Under the pieces are notes generated by a model. It made no database searches. It was not told where the DNA came from and worked only from the letters and a program-made list of their open reading frames with translations. This document shows positions 25,901 to 34,504 of a stretch of DNA of 64,000 nucleotides, piece after piece. How positions within the stretch are numbered: position 1 is the first letter of the stretch; the number at the start of each line of letters is the position of its first letter. The position numbers and the translations under genes are program-made. Origin of the DNA: Allorhizobium sonneratiae (GTDB lineage Bacteria; Pseudomonadota; Alphaproteobacteria; Rhizobiales; Rhizobiaceae). The stretch covers positions 62,001-126,000 of the forward strand of contig NZ_JAMKOJ010000004.1 of NCBI RefSeq assembly GCF_023700755.1, written 5' to 3'.

Positions 25901-28900
25901 CAGCAGGCGCATGACCTTTTCCTGTTCGTCAAGAAAGTGGCGCATGGTCTTCTGATATTCAGCATACGCCATCAGCACGCCATTCGATGACGCAAAACCC
26001 TGAACCGGGGTCGTATCCTGCGCAATCACAGGGCTTCTTTGGGAGGCAAGGGGAGAGCTTCTTGTCATGGTCGAGGTTTCCGCTGCAATGGCTCGGTCTG
26101 GATGGGTCTCTAATGAGGGTAAAGGCTGCGTCTCAATAGCCTTGACGGGTGCGGCGGCGGGCAGTTGTGTCTTCGCCTGTTTCTTTGCAGCGACAATCGC
26201 ATCGACCTCATCCTGATCCAAAAGCTTGTGCTGCGGCGACAAAGCCTTTGAACCATTGACGGGGCGGGCTTCGTAGGGATTGAGATGAAAAGCGGTTTGC
26301 GGGGGCTGGAAGGGCTTGGCGGCAAGAGCGGCAAGGTTGAGCTTTCGCACCTGTCTTGCATCATAAAGTCGTTCCAGCGCCACGGGCGCCCCCAATGCCC
26401 AGAGCTGGCCAATGCCATCCAGAAGTGTGCGCAAGGATGTGCAATCCAGTGTCACCACAGTCGAACCTTGCGGCAGGTTCCGTTGCAGCAAGCCCGCCAT
26501 CTGCCGACCGGGACCGACATCGACAAAAATATCGGCTCCGGCGTCCAGAAGACCAGCCACCATGTCACGGAAAGCCACGGGTTCGAGAATATGACTGGCA
26601 ATGCGCTCGCTCAGCGGTGTTTCTTGAATGTCGATCGGTGTTCCATTCCGATTGGAAAAGACCGGGCATTTCGGCAGGCCGGCGGTGATATCCTTCAGAT
26701 CCTCTTTCAAGGCGGCACTGGCCGCGCGCATCAGAGGTGAGTGGAACGCGCCGCCCACAGGCAGACGCTGGGTTTTCATACCGCCAAGTTTAAACTTTGC
26801 CTCCGCCAGTTCCAGCGCCGCTGCCGTGCCGGAAATCACCACCTGATCCTCTGCATTGTCATTGGCAATGACAACATCGTCCAGTTCATGGATCACCTTG
26901 GCGACCTTGGCCTTGTTGGCGCTGACCACGATCATGCCGCCATCGCCTTTGTCGGCCTCATACATGCGCAGGCCGCGACGTGTGGCAATGCGCAGGAAAT
27001 CCTCCTGTGTCAGAGCGCCGCTGGCGTACAAAGCGGTAAGCTCACCAAAACTGTGGCCTCCGACCATGGCAGGCGTCAGGCCCAGCCGTTGCAGGAAATC
27101 GGCCATGCCGATGGATACCGCCCCGATGGCAATCTGCGCCATACGGGAATCTGTCATGCGCTGCTGTTGCTGTTTTCGGCCTTCGTCATCATAGGCCGCA
27201 GGCGGATAAAGCACATCCCAGAGACGCCAGGGCAAACTATCCGAAAAAAGGTTGTCGGCAACTTCCACAGAGCGCGCCACTTCATGCAGGTAGAGTGCGG
27301 CTTCGCGCCCCATATTGGGTCTTTGCACGCCCTGACCAGGGAACAGGAAGGCAAGCTTCGGCTCAGCCTTGGTTGTACGGTTCAAAACAATGCCAGCCGC
27401 AAGGTCTGCACCCGTGGTCAGATGTGTCTTGAGGCTGCTCAAGCGGCGTAAAAGCTCCTGGTTGTCGCTGGCCGTGAAGGCCGCCAACACAGATATCTCA
27501 TGATGTTTACGAGATGAATTCAGGAGCGAATAGGCCAGATCACGCAGCCGCAGATCCTTATGTCCGGCAAGGGCGCGCTCGACCAGCTCGATCTGCGAGA
27601 GCAGCTCGGCATCGTTGCGTCCGCGCAAGGCAAATAACTCATAGGGCCAGCGGGCAGCCCCCCGGGCCGTGTTGCGCCAATCCTTGTCATAGGCTTCAAC
27701 CACGAGATGGCAGTTTGTACCGCCAAATCCGAAGGCGCTGACGCCTGCAAGCCGCTTTCCTTTGTCAGATGCAGGCCATGCTCTGGGGCGCTCCAACGTG
27801 AGAAGGGCTGAATCATCCTGTCTTAGCCCCTCAATCGGTTTTTCAACAGCATGGGGCGGTTGCACCTTGTGATGCAACGCCAACAAAACCTTGGCCAGAC
27901 TGGCAAGACCTGCTGCTGTTTTGGTGTGCCCGATCAGGGACTTGACTGAACCGATCGCGCAGGATCTCGAGGGACTGCCCGCATCTGCCAGCATGGTGGA
28001 AACAGACTGGAATTCAGAGGTGTCGCCGACCTTGGTTCCTGTGCCGTGGGCTTCGTATAGCTGGATATCCGCAGCCGATGTACCGGCTTCATCATGCGCG
28101 CGGCGCATGGCAAGCTTCTGGCCGGCCGGATGGGGCGCTGTCAGGCCTGCCACGCGGCCATCGCTGGAATTGGCAGCACCGCGAATGACGCCATATATGC
28201 GGTCACCATCACGTTCTGCATCCTCCAACCGCTTGAGAACCATTGCAATCGCACCTTCGCTGATCACGGTTCCATCTGCCTGTTGATCAAAGGCCCTGAC
28301 GGCCCCTGTGGGCGACAGGGCCCCGGTATTGCTGAAGGCCATGAAATGAAAAGGGGTTTGCGAACAATCGATGGCAATGGTGAGCACCATATCGGCACGT
28401 CCGCTCACGAGTTCGTCCGTGGCGAGCGACACGGCGGTCAGGCCGGATGCGCAAGCGGCATCGATGGTAAAGTTGGCCCCACCAAAATTCAGCCTGTTGG
28501 CAATGCGTCCGGCCACCACGCTGGTAATGGTTCCGGCAAACGTTTCGTCCTTCCATGCCGTCAGCCTGTCGAACATGTCTGTATCGGTATCGGCGGCCAC
28601 GAAAGGCCAGACAGATCTGAGTGTGAGCTGATTGCCCAGGAAACCACTGGCATCTGCGGCGGCGGCCACAACCGAGGTGCGTGAGCGGTCAAAGCCCCCG
28701 TCTCCGTAACCGGCATCGGCAAGGGCGCGCTGCGACAGCTCAAGACTTACGAGCTGTGAAACCGCCGTGGACTGCACGGTGGACGGCGGAACACCGTAAT
28801 CCGTCGGATTGAACAGGATTGATGGAGCAAAGCCACCCCATTTTGAATTGGTATAATCACCTCGCGCACGGCCTGTGCGATAGATGCGGCGATAATCCCA

Positions 28901-31045
28901 ACGCTCCTTGGGAACTTCCGTGATAACATTGCGCCCTTCGAGAATATTCGACCAATAGGTCTCAAGGTCAGCGGCCCCCGGTAAAAGCACATCCATGCCA
29001 ATCACCGCGATATCTCTGGGATTGGCTGAGGGCTGTTCCTCTGCCGTTGCAGGTGGCGATGCCTTAAGCGCCGCCAGAGCGCCAACGCTTAAGGCTTCAT
29101 GCAACCCACGCATGGTGAGTGCCGTGTCGATGAGACGCACGACATCGCCCGCCATGAACATGCCTTCACGCAATTGCGCATCGGCATCCACGGATTTTAA
29201 CGCATCGCCTTCCCGCTGGATACCGCGCGTGGCAATGCGCAGGCGACCCAGCAAAAGTTGATCAAGGGCTTCACGCATTCTTTCAGTGTCCGCTCCCTCG
29301 CGGATGAGATCGCTGCGCAAAGCGTTGAAATCATCAACAAACGGGCTTTCCAGACACCGATTGGCATGGCCAAGCGCACTCACCACCAGCGCTGTGCGCG
29401 ACACCGCCAGAACCTGATCGTGAAACCCCTTTTGAATGGCGCCGGAGGTGACGGCTTCTTCTGTGGCCAGATAAGCACTGCCACAGATAAGGCCGATTTC
29501 GTGGCCGCGCTCGAGGATTTCTCCGGCAAGAAGCCCGACCATTGCCGCTGACAGGGAATCGCAAATGCCCCCTGCAAACAGGATGCGGCGTTTAGCCGTA
29601 TCACGGGCCGCCAGCATGTCCAGCGTCACCGCCTCCCACAATGCAAAGGAATAGTTAGGGCCTACATGTCCACCGCATTCGCGCCCCTCAAGGATAATGC
29701 CGCTCACACCCTGTTCAAAAAAAAGGCTGGCGATTTTGGGCGCTGGCGTGTGAACGAAGGTCGTCATGCCGGCATCCTGCAACTGACGCCACTGATCTGC
29801 CCTGCCGCCTGCCAGAACCGCATATTTCGGCGGCGCGGTTTTGATCGCTTCCAGCTGAGACTTGAAGTTATCATCTCCGGTATAGCCCAGGATGCCAACA
29901 CCAAACGCTTTTCCACCTTGCAGCGCGTGTAAACGCTTCAGTTCGTCTGCAACGGTTGGCCCGTCCATCAGCGCAAGGGCCAATGTGCCGCCAGCGCCTG
30001 CATCCGTTACGGATTTGACAAACTCCAATGTGTCGCTCACCCGCGTCATTGGCCCTTGAATGACGGGAAACTCAATATCCAGTGCTTTTGCCAGGGAGGA
30101 ATGAGGTTTCAATGCCTGCTCGGCCAGCGTGTAAAACACCTGCTTTTGCCCGGGGGACGCCAGGGCGTGCACCAGGCGGCCCACGGTTTTATATCGCTCC
30201 ATCAGACGCAAGGATAAGCCGGCGCCCTGCCCGACCGGCCAAACCATCGTTGCCGGATCTCCCCAGCCGAGAATTCCGGCAAGCTTTTCCCTGTTATAAT
30301 GCAGAACGCTTGCCGCTTCGCTGAGACTACGGGCCATTTTGCAGGCCGGATGCATGAGGGAACGCAGCACATGACCATCGAACCGATTCACTTCAGCGTA
30401 ATCGGTAATATCGGTCGCATGAACCAGCCAATCATGCGGGGAAGGCAGCGCCGTTTCCGGAAATGCCAAAAGTTCGTCAGAAAGCATCACGCCGGACAGT
30501 CCAGCAAAGCGACAAGCCCGCGCCACGCCCGGCCCAACAGCGCCTTTCAGATACCAGCGCGTTTCCGGCTGTTGTGAGCGATGCTTTGAGATTTCCTGAG
30601 CCAGGATAAAGCCTGAGGTTTCTCCGGCAAAACCACCAGCCTCAGCCGATACGGCAATGAAGGCCAGGTTCTTGCGCTTGGGTGTCTTTATCTGTCTGGC
30701 TGCCGCAATGGAGGGAACCTCGACGTAAAACGAAATATCGCCGGGTAAATCCGGCAGCGTCGTGATCGTTTGACCTTGCCAGGCAATCACCACATGGGCC
30801 GTGTCGGCAATTTGCGGGATGAGCCGCGCTGCAAGCATCTGCTGAGCGAGAGTGATGCGCAGTCCAATTCTGCCTTTACCGCCCGGTACAAGACGCAACA
30901 GATCCGCAAAGGCCTCTTCGACCTCAGCTTCAGAGGCTCCAACAGCATCGACAAAGCCAATCGCATCGGCCCGTATACCGGCTGCCACTGCCGAACCACC
31001 AAAAGTAGCCGGTGAACTGACTAAAATATCAAATGTATCGTTCAT
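22970..31045 (-). CDS. Iterative type I synthase: NMO/ER - KS - AT - ACP - ACP - ACP - KR (PfaA-like)
   Basis: This 2691-residue megasynthase builds a chain from acyl units. Residues about 330-640 form a nitronate-monooxygenase-type FMN domain (FPVIQGPMTRVSD; EGRECGGHVGPNYSFALWEA) that should act as enoyl reductase, as PfaD does. The ketosynthase (about 680-1130) has Cys865 in IDAACASGLTAVS plus both catalytic histidines (YEAHGTGTKVGD; SVKSLIGHTKTAAG). The acyltransferase has Ser1332 in GGHSFGEL. Three near-identical carrier domains share ELGIDSIKRLELLEKL, with attachment Ser1834, Ser1942 and Ser2049, the Pfa-type form. The C-terminal ketoreductase (about 2150-2680) has TGGGLGITAAL and Tyr2590. 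The dehydratase and further AT domains are in separate proteins at 36511-41783. I start at the ATG at 31045, one codon after a GTG. The product is unknown. Confidence 0.9.
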   Translation of the reverse strand: MNDTFDILVSSPATFGGSAVAAGIRADAIGFVDAVGASEAEVEEAFADLLRLVPGGKGRIGLRITLAQQMLAARLIPQIADTAHVVIAWQGQTITTLPDLPGDISFYVEVPSIAAARQIKTPKRKNLAFIAVSAEAGGFAGETSGFILAQEISKHRSQQPETRWYLKGAVGPGVARACRFAGLSGVMLSDELLAFPETALPSPHDWLVHATDITDYAEVNRFDGHVLRSLMHPACKMARSLSEAASVLHYNREKLAGILGWGDPATMVWPVGQGAGLSLRLMERYKTVGRLVHALASPGQKQVFYTLAEQALKPHSSLAKALDIEFPVIQGPMTRVSDTLEFVKSVTDAGAGGTLALALMDGPTVADELKRLHALQGGKAFGVGILGYTGDDNFKSQLEAIKTAPPKYAVLAGGRADQWRQLQDAGMTTFVHTPAPKIASLFFEQGVSGIILEGRECGGHVGPNYSFALWEAVTLDMLAARDTAKRRILFAGGICDSLSAAMVGLLAGEILERGHEIGLICGSAYLATEEAVTSGAIQKGFHDQVLAVSRTALVVSALGHANRCLESPFVDDFNALRSDLIREGADTERMREALDQLLLGRLRIATRGIQREGDALKSVDADAQLREGMFMAGDVVRLIDTALTMRGLHEALSVGALAALKASPPATAEEQPSANPRDIAVIGMDVLLPGAADLETYWSNILEGRNVITEVPKERWDYRRIYRTGRARGDYTNSKWGGFAPSILFNPTDYGVPPSTVQSTAVSQLVSLELSQRALADAGYGDGGFDRSRTSVVAAAADASGFLGNQLTLRSVWPFVAADTDTDMFDRLTAWKDETFAGTITSVVAGRIANRLNFGGANFTIDAACASGLTAVSLATDELVSGRADMVLTIAIDCSQTPFHFMAFSNTGALSPTGAVRAFDQQADGTVISEGAIAMVLKRLEDAERDGDRIYGVIRGAANSSDGRVAGLTAPHPAGQKLAMRRAHDEAGTSAADIQLYEAHGTGTKVGDTSEFQSVSTMLADAGSPSRSCAIGSVKSLIGHTKTAAGLASLAKVLLALHHKVQPPHAVEKPIEGLRQDDSALLTLERPRAWPASDKGKRLAGVSAFGFGGTNCHLVVEAYDKDWRNTARGAARWPYELFALRGRNDAELLSQIELVERALAGHKDLRLRDLAYSLLNSSRKHHEISVLAAFTASDNQELLRRLSSLKTHLTTGADLAAGIVLNRTTKAEPKLAFLFPGQGVQRPNMGREAALYLHEVARSVEVADNLFSDSLPWRLWDVLYPPAAYDDEGRKQQQQRMTDSRMAQIAIGAVSIGMADFLQRLGLTPAMVGGHSFGELTALYASGALTQEDFLRIATRRGLRMYEADKGDGGMIVVSANKAKVAKVIHELDDVVIANDNAEDQVVISGTAAALELAEAKFKLGGMKTQRLPVGGAFHSPLMRAASAALKEDLKDITAGLPKCPVFSNRNGTPIDIQETPLSERIASHILEPVAFRDMVAGLLDAGADIFVDVGPGRQMAGLLQRNLPQGSTVVTLDCTSLRTLLDGIGQLWALGAPVALERLYDARQVRKLNLAALAAKPFQPPQTAFHLNPYEARPVNGSKALSPQHKLLDQDEVDAIVAAKKQAKTQLPAAAPVKAIETQPLPSLETHPDRAIAAETSTMTRSSPLASQRSPVIAQDTTPVQGFASSNGVLMAYAEYQKTMRHFLDEQEKVMRLLIGGSSDSAFPAPVETVRQTVVDMAEAPAVATQPPVSAPPLQAPSAHGQAHGQVQVQAQGQAQGAGLRQAPVAPILPVTTGFSLPAIHELVIETAVEVTGYPADMLALDQDIEAELGIDSIKRLELLEKLDRKLEGKAGAKLQDAVADITRLRTLQGWISVLGELLSGSTVEHASPASVVAASVRDSIGLSAEAVLKLVIETAVDVTGYPADMLDLEQDIEAELGIDSIKRLELLEKLDRKLEGKAGAKLQDAVADITRLRTLQGWITVLSDMLSMSDPATTTHAPVPATVASAMGVSAETILNLVIETAVDVSGYPADMLNLEQDIEAELGIDSIKRLELLEKLDRKLEGQAGAKLQEAAADITRLRTLRGWTSVLADILGGSALAATSALASPAAAAPVPTVPPVVTAPVTAPQPASRTNEIDQAGHLHVLPHPRRDEMPADPSEMTDATPCPCYVMQACPSDISLAEKDWLAGLHIVAQGDPELTEYVANGMKARGASVVVIPVAILADRAATKAAVAKAREKYGAVRGIMHLSAANIDPLDWDGATWKKRAQIEAKSLQTLIHSSLDDLSQPVQGTAGRVIAVSTFGGHFARDLDRSEHGSALGGSHQGLLKSLSQEKPELMLKAVDLDPQMEPGDLALQLVDEYLTWGGRQEIGYPGGQRIVFDVVDAPMEDESLSLPNDAVIVATGGGLGITAALIRRIARPGHRIVLLGRTAFERITDEDILACKDETSLRKLMIERGRARKASPAEINAETASIRRRLELGAMLDGLRQGGIMVDYDSVDVRDGAAMAAAIGAIKTRYGRIDVAIHGAGVIEDSYFGDKKDDSFDRVFDTKVIGAVNLIAALDLDTLKALAFFSSIAGRFGNSGQSDYAAANEVLTRLALQLKSTYPDLSVVAYNWGPWTGAGMANPAVNKQFLARGIVPITVEKGTAVAETALSNAPSPELIMGKGDWRVGEVDEKAYFNPQTSYALN
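25720..25767. repeat. Four tandem 12-bp units in the synthase linker
   Basis: Four imperfect units of form CTTGCCCNTGYG encode a Gln/Gly/Ala/Val-rich stretch (about HGQAHGQVQVQAQGQAQG) between AT and the first carrier domain of the large synthase. Unit length keeps frame, so copy-number change would only alter linker length. Confidence 0.6.
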
Positions 31046-31233
31046 CACTGGCGTTATCCCGTAATTTTGAATGTGAAAATTTTTGCATCAGCGGACGATG
31101 ACCACGAGCATGACATCGTGATCCCTGAATGACGGCACAAAAGGTGCATCGTCTCATTGAGCGCTTTGAAAGATCGTCGATGGGTTTTTGAGCGTTGAGT
31201 GCGACGTTGCCTGAAGCCGAATTTTTGAGGGCA

Positions 31234-31258
31234 ATGAATAAAAAGCCTTTTTATTCAT
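31234..31258. promoter_or_regulatory. Perfect AT-rich palindrome upstream of the large synthase
   Basis: Arms ATGAATAAAAAG / CTTTTTATTCAT pair perfectly around a single base. It lies between the end of the small gene at 31277 and the synthase start at 31045. It could be an operator for the synthase operon or a weak terminator for the small gene. A regulator-binding site is the more likely reading because the stem is AT-rich and has no loop. Confidence 0.45.
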
Positions 31259-31276
31259 GCTGTCTTTCTCAGCACA

Positions 31277-31585
31277 TCAATCCAGTGTCACAGCCTGATT
31301 GAAAGACCCCATTTGGCTCAGAAACATCCTTGCATCCGAAACTGGAAGTATTTCCACGGAGGAAGACCTGAAAAGGGGATTAAAACGTACATTCCGCGCC
31401 AGTTCTTCAGCACTGTCGGCATTGAGAATGTAGGCGAAGCCACCCGCAATGATTGCATAGGCTGCCTCGATTGAACCATCACTCAACGCAGCAGACAATG
31501 CCTCATTCAACACGCGCGATAGGTCTTGGCTTGAACTCAACTTATGCCCGTTGCTGACCTGTTTAGCGATAACAAGAAACTTCAT
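31277..31585 (-). CDS. Small ferredoxin-fold protein (muconolactone-isomerase/YciI-like)
   Basis: The 102-residue protein begins MKFLVIAKQ and ends with ADSAEELARNVRFNPLFRSS, then SVEILPVSDA. This resembles dimeric alpha-beta-barrel proteins of the muconolactone isomerase or YciI type, in which a final strand follows an NPLF/LPLF run. Such folds can act as isomerases or as polyketide cyclases. It is on the same strand as and upstream of the large synthase (232 bases), so it may act on the synthase product. No catalytic residue can be assigned. Confidence 0.5.
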   Translation of the reverse strand: MKFLVIAKQVSNGHKLSSSQDLSRVLNEALSAALSDGSIEAAYAIIAGGFAYILNADSAEELARNVRFNPLFRSSSVEILPVSDARMFLSQMGSFNQAVTLD

Positions 31586-32074
31586 TGAACCCTGCCATTT
31601 ATTATATGAAATGATATATTTAAGGAATGGACGTTTATATTTTTATGTCTGGAACTATAAAGGAAAACATCTTTGCCAAACTGCAATTTTGCTCTTTATA
31701 GTCAGACGGTTTCTACCGTCGTGACACGACTATATGGTGCAAATATACGCCCCACACTACCGCAAAAATCCCGTATCTCTGGGTTGGGCGGCGAGAAATT
31801 ACAATTTAAAATGCAATATATCTTTTATTTTTCAATAAGATTGTAATAATTTTTTCTGCTCCCGCTCCTCTTTTTCACATATTTGTGAGTTGAGCACAAT
31901 CAGGAAATATATACACTTTTTCCGAGTTACAGAACTATACGTTTGTTTTTTAACGAATATAACAGATTCAACAACTATAAATTAAAAATATTATAAGAAC
32001 TTGTATTTTGTATCACTAAAACATTTTTGTGTGTTTTTCTAGCATTTATTTTAATTCAAAAGGAGATTCTCATA
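31586..32074. promoter_or_regulatory. AT-rich divergent promoter region of the luxR-type gene and synthase side
   Basis: This 490-base region is far richer in A and T than the rest of the window and separates the LuxR gene (plus) from the small gene and synthase (minus). It contains a weak dyad TTGTG-N7-CACAA (31883-31899) and many A/T runs but no open frame of note. A textbook lux box is not seen. The composition suggests foreign origin. Confidence 0.45.
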
Positions 32075-32845
32075 ATGTCAGATTTCCCCCACATTGAAAG
32101 TCATCATTTCCCCACGTCCAGCTCTCATACCTATCCAACACCCTTAAAAATAGTAAGTAAACCAAACGAAAAAAAAGCAGACTTACAAAATACAATTGAA
32201 GACATCAGAGATTCGTTGAATGTAGAGCACGCATTCTATCTAAAAGTAGAGAATAGGAATATTGATAGAAGTCAGAAAGTCATTTATACAACATGTCCTG
32301 AAGCGTGGAACGAAAAATATTTAAGACAAGACAATCTAAAGAACAATCTAATACAGGCAGACATTCATCAATCGATACTGCCGATCGACTGGACTAACAT
32401 CAACGGACCCGGAACTCGAGATCGTCAGATTTTCACTGATGCCGTTGAACTCGGCGTTGGCAATTGCGGTTTGATATTCCGGATGAGCGGTTACAACGGC
32501 GAATTTGCCATCATGTCAGTCAGCACCTATGATGACCACGAGTCCTGGAAGATGAAATCTCAGCTCTTTATGCCGCACTTCATTTATGCCGCGATGTTAT
32601 TTCACAATAAAGTTATAGATGCCTCGCGCGATACCGGATCTAAGAATAAAAAAATGCTTTCGCGACGAGAAAAAGAGGTGCTCATATGGGCATCAAAAGG
32701 TAAAACAGCTTGGGAAACAGCAAAAATACTTGGGCTGTCCGTCAAAACAGTTTATTTTTATCTATCAAATATAAATGAAAAACTACAGGTTTCAAACAAG
32801 ATCCATGCAGTCGCAAAGGCAATTGAGCTTGGATATTTATTATAG
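32075..32845 (+). CDS. LuxR-family regulator with autoinducer-binding domain (no LuxI partner)
   Basis: The 256-residue protein has an N-terminal autoinducer-binding-type domain (about residues 45-170) and a C-terminal LuxR helix-turn-helix (LSRREKEVLIWASKGKTAWE, then TAKILGLSVKTVYFYLSNINEKL, about 195-237). In the ligand domain, WNEKYLRQDNLKNN keeps Trp, Tyr and Asp of the usual W-Y-DP set, but the Pro after Asp is Asn. ILPIDW supplies the second Trp. The start at 32075 has AGGAG nine bases upstream. Base and codon usage are strikingly AT-rich compared with its neighbours. No AHL synthase is in the window, so it is a LuxR solo as far as can be seen. Position suggests it controls the synthase locus. 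Confidence 0.85.
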   Translation: MSDFPHIESHHFPTSSSHTYPTPLKIVSKPNEKKADLQNTIEDIRDSLNVEHAFYLKVENRNIDRSQKVIYTTCPEAWNEKYLRQDNLKNNLIQADIHQSILPIDWTNINGPGTRDRQIFTDAVELGVGNCGLIFRMSGYNGEFAIMSVSTYDDHESWKMKSQLFMPHFIYAAMLFHNKVIDASRDTGSKNKKMLSRREKEVLIWASKGKTAWETAKILGLSVKTVYFYLSNINEKLQVSNKIHAVAKAIELGYLL

Positions 32846-33075
32846 ATAATTAATTTAAAATTCCATACCCTGCCACCATATCAATCCGAAATCATGAAAT
32901 TTTTTTTATAGCAGGTTGCGATGACGTTGTTTATTTTGTTTGTCATCAGTTCATATCAAGGTAAATACTTCGATTTACGAATCCCATGATGATGGGCCAG
33001 GACATGCGTGAATAACCAGTGTTTCATCGCATTGGCGGTAGGTTCATAGATACAATTTAGCTCGAGAGATTGCAT

Positions 33076-34383
33076 ATGCGTATTGTGATGGTTGGTTCGG
33101 GCTATGTCGGCCTTGTTTCTGGCGCCTGCATGGCTGATTTTGGTCACAACGTGACCTGCGTGGACAAGTCTGTCGATAAAATCGATGCACTGAACGCGGG
33201 CAAGGTTCCCATCTACGAACCAGGCCTCGAAACGATTATAGATCATAATCGGGCTGCTGGCCGTCTTCACTTTTCCAAAGAGCTTGCTGGTCCTGTGGCG
33301 GATGCCGATGTGATTTTCATTGCTGTCGGAACCCCTGCCCGAAGAGGCGATGGCCATGCTGATCTGAGCTATGTCTATGCTGCCACACGCGAAATTGCCG
33401 CGGCAGTGACGCATTTCACTGTGCTGGTCACCAAATCCACAGTCCCGGTCGGGACGGGTGACGAAATAGAGCGCATCTGCCGGGAAGAATTTCCCGAAAA
33501 AGATATCGTAGTGGTGTCTAACCCTGAGTTTTTGCGCGAAGGTGCTGCCATCATTGATTTCAAGCGACCGGATCGCATTGTTATCGGCACAGAAGAGCCC
33601 CGCGCCATTGAAATCATGCGCGAAGTGTATCGCCCACTTTATTTGAACGAGGCTCCCCTGTTTTTCTGCGAGCGTCGGACATCCGAGTTGATCAAATATG
33701 CTGCCAACGCTTTTCTGGCCATGAAAATCAGCTTCATCAATGAGATGGCTGATCTATGCGAGATGCTTGGCACCGACGTGCAAAAACTCGCCAAGGGCAT
33801 TGGCATGGACAAACGTATCGGTGACAAATTTCTCCATGCCGGCCCCGGCTATGGCGGTTCCTGTTTTCCCAAGGATACGCTGGCGCTTGTGAAGACGGCA
33901 CAGGATCACAACAGTTCCCTGCGACTGATTGAAACAACTGTAGCCATCAATGAAAACCGCAAGCGCGCGATGGGCCGCAAAGTCATCGCGGCATGTGACG
34001 GGTCTGTGCGCGGTAAGAAAATTGCGCTGCTGGGGCTGACCTTCAAGCCGAACACGGACGATATGCGCGATGCGCCTTCTATTTCCATCATTCAAGCGCT
34101 TCAGGATGGCGGTGCCGATGTGCATGCCTATGATCCGGAAGGGATGGACGCAGCCAGACAGCTCTTAGGGGACGTGACCTATGGTAACGACGCCTATGAG
34201 ATCGCCGATGCCGCAGATGCCATTGTTCTGGTCACGGAGTGGGACGAGTTCCGTGCGCTGGATTTCAGGCGGCTGAAGCTTTGCATGAAAACTCCAATCC
34301 TTGTGGATCTGCGCAATATCTATCCAGCCTCCGAAGTGAAGAGGCATGGGTTTGTTTATTTTTCCATCGGGAAAAAGGCTTAA
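33076..34383 (+). CDS. ugd: UDP-glucose 6-dehydrogenase
   Basis: It oxidises UDP-glucose to UDP-glucuronate with two NAD+. The 435-residue protein has the N-terminal dinucleotide motif VMVGSGYVGLVSGACMAD, VAVGTP and TKSTVPVGTGDEI. The middle family run is SNPEFLREGAAIIDFKRPDR, the catalytic nucleophile is Cys263 in GPGYGGSCFPKD, and the C-terminal part contains LGLTFKPNTDDMRDAPS. The ATG at 33076 gives the normal start. It is the only housekeeping-like sugar gene in the locus. It might supply UDP-glucuronate or derived sugars to the Gfo/Idh, DegT and glycosyltransferase enzymes nearby, or to an envelope polysaccharide. Confidence 0.93.
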   Translation: MRIVMVGSGYVGLVSGACMADFGHNVTCVDKSVDKIDALNAGKVPIYEPGLETIIDHNRAAGRLHFSKELAGPVADADVIFIAVGTPARRGDGHADLSYVYAATREIAAAVTHFTVLVTKSTVPVGTGDEIERICREEFPEKDIVVVSNPEFLREGAAIIDFKRPDRIVIGTEEPRAIEIMREVYRPLYLNEAPLFFCERRTSELIKYAANAFLAMKISFINEMADLCEMLGTDVQKLAKGIGMDKRIGDKFLHAGPGYGGSCFPKDTLALVKTAQDHNSSLRLIETTVAINENRKRAMGRKVIAACDGSVRGKKIALLGLTFKPNTDDMRDAPSISIIQALQDGGADVHAYDPEGMDAARQLLGDVTYGNDAYEIADAADAIVLVTEWDEFRALDFRRLKLCMKTPILVDLRNIYPASEVKRHGFVYFSIGKKA

Positions 34384-34453
34384 CAGGCTGCGGTAAAAGG
34401 CGAGCCGGGAAAGAAGCGAAGATCGACGAGATCATGCTTCAAAAAGGAAAAAT

Positions 34454-34490
34454 AAGAGCGCCGATCTGTTCCAACCAGATCGGCGCTCTT
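34454..34490 (-). terminator. Rho-independent terminator of the MFS exporter gene
   Basis: Perfect 15-bp arms AAGAGCGCCGATCTG / CAGATCGGCGCTCTT flank a 7-base loop. On the minus strand the stem is followed by ATTTTTCCTTTTT, so it serves the minus-strand exporter gene that ends 15 bases away. On the plus strand it also lies just after ugd and may work both ways. Confidence 0.88.
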
Positions 34491-34504
34491 GCTGTGTTCC
34501 TTGG

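Noticed and set aside
31277..31585. Small protein as a muconolactone isomerase of the catechol pathway
   Set aside because: Likeness is limited to fold-level features, and it sits in the synthase locus far from the iac genes; no other catechol-cleavage gene is present in the window.
31883..31899. Dyad TTGTG-N7-CACAA upstream of the LuxR gene as a lux box or CRP site
   Set aside because: Arms are only five bases, the region is AT-rich and the core does not match lux-box or CRP consensus well enough.
32075..32845. Searching nearby for a LuxI-type synthase to pair with the LuxR protein
   Set aside because: No plausible autoinducer synthase frame was found on either strand around the gene or elsewhere in the window.
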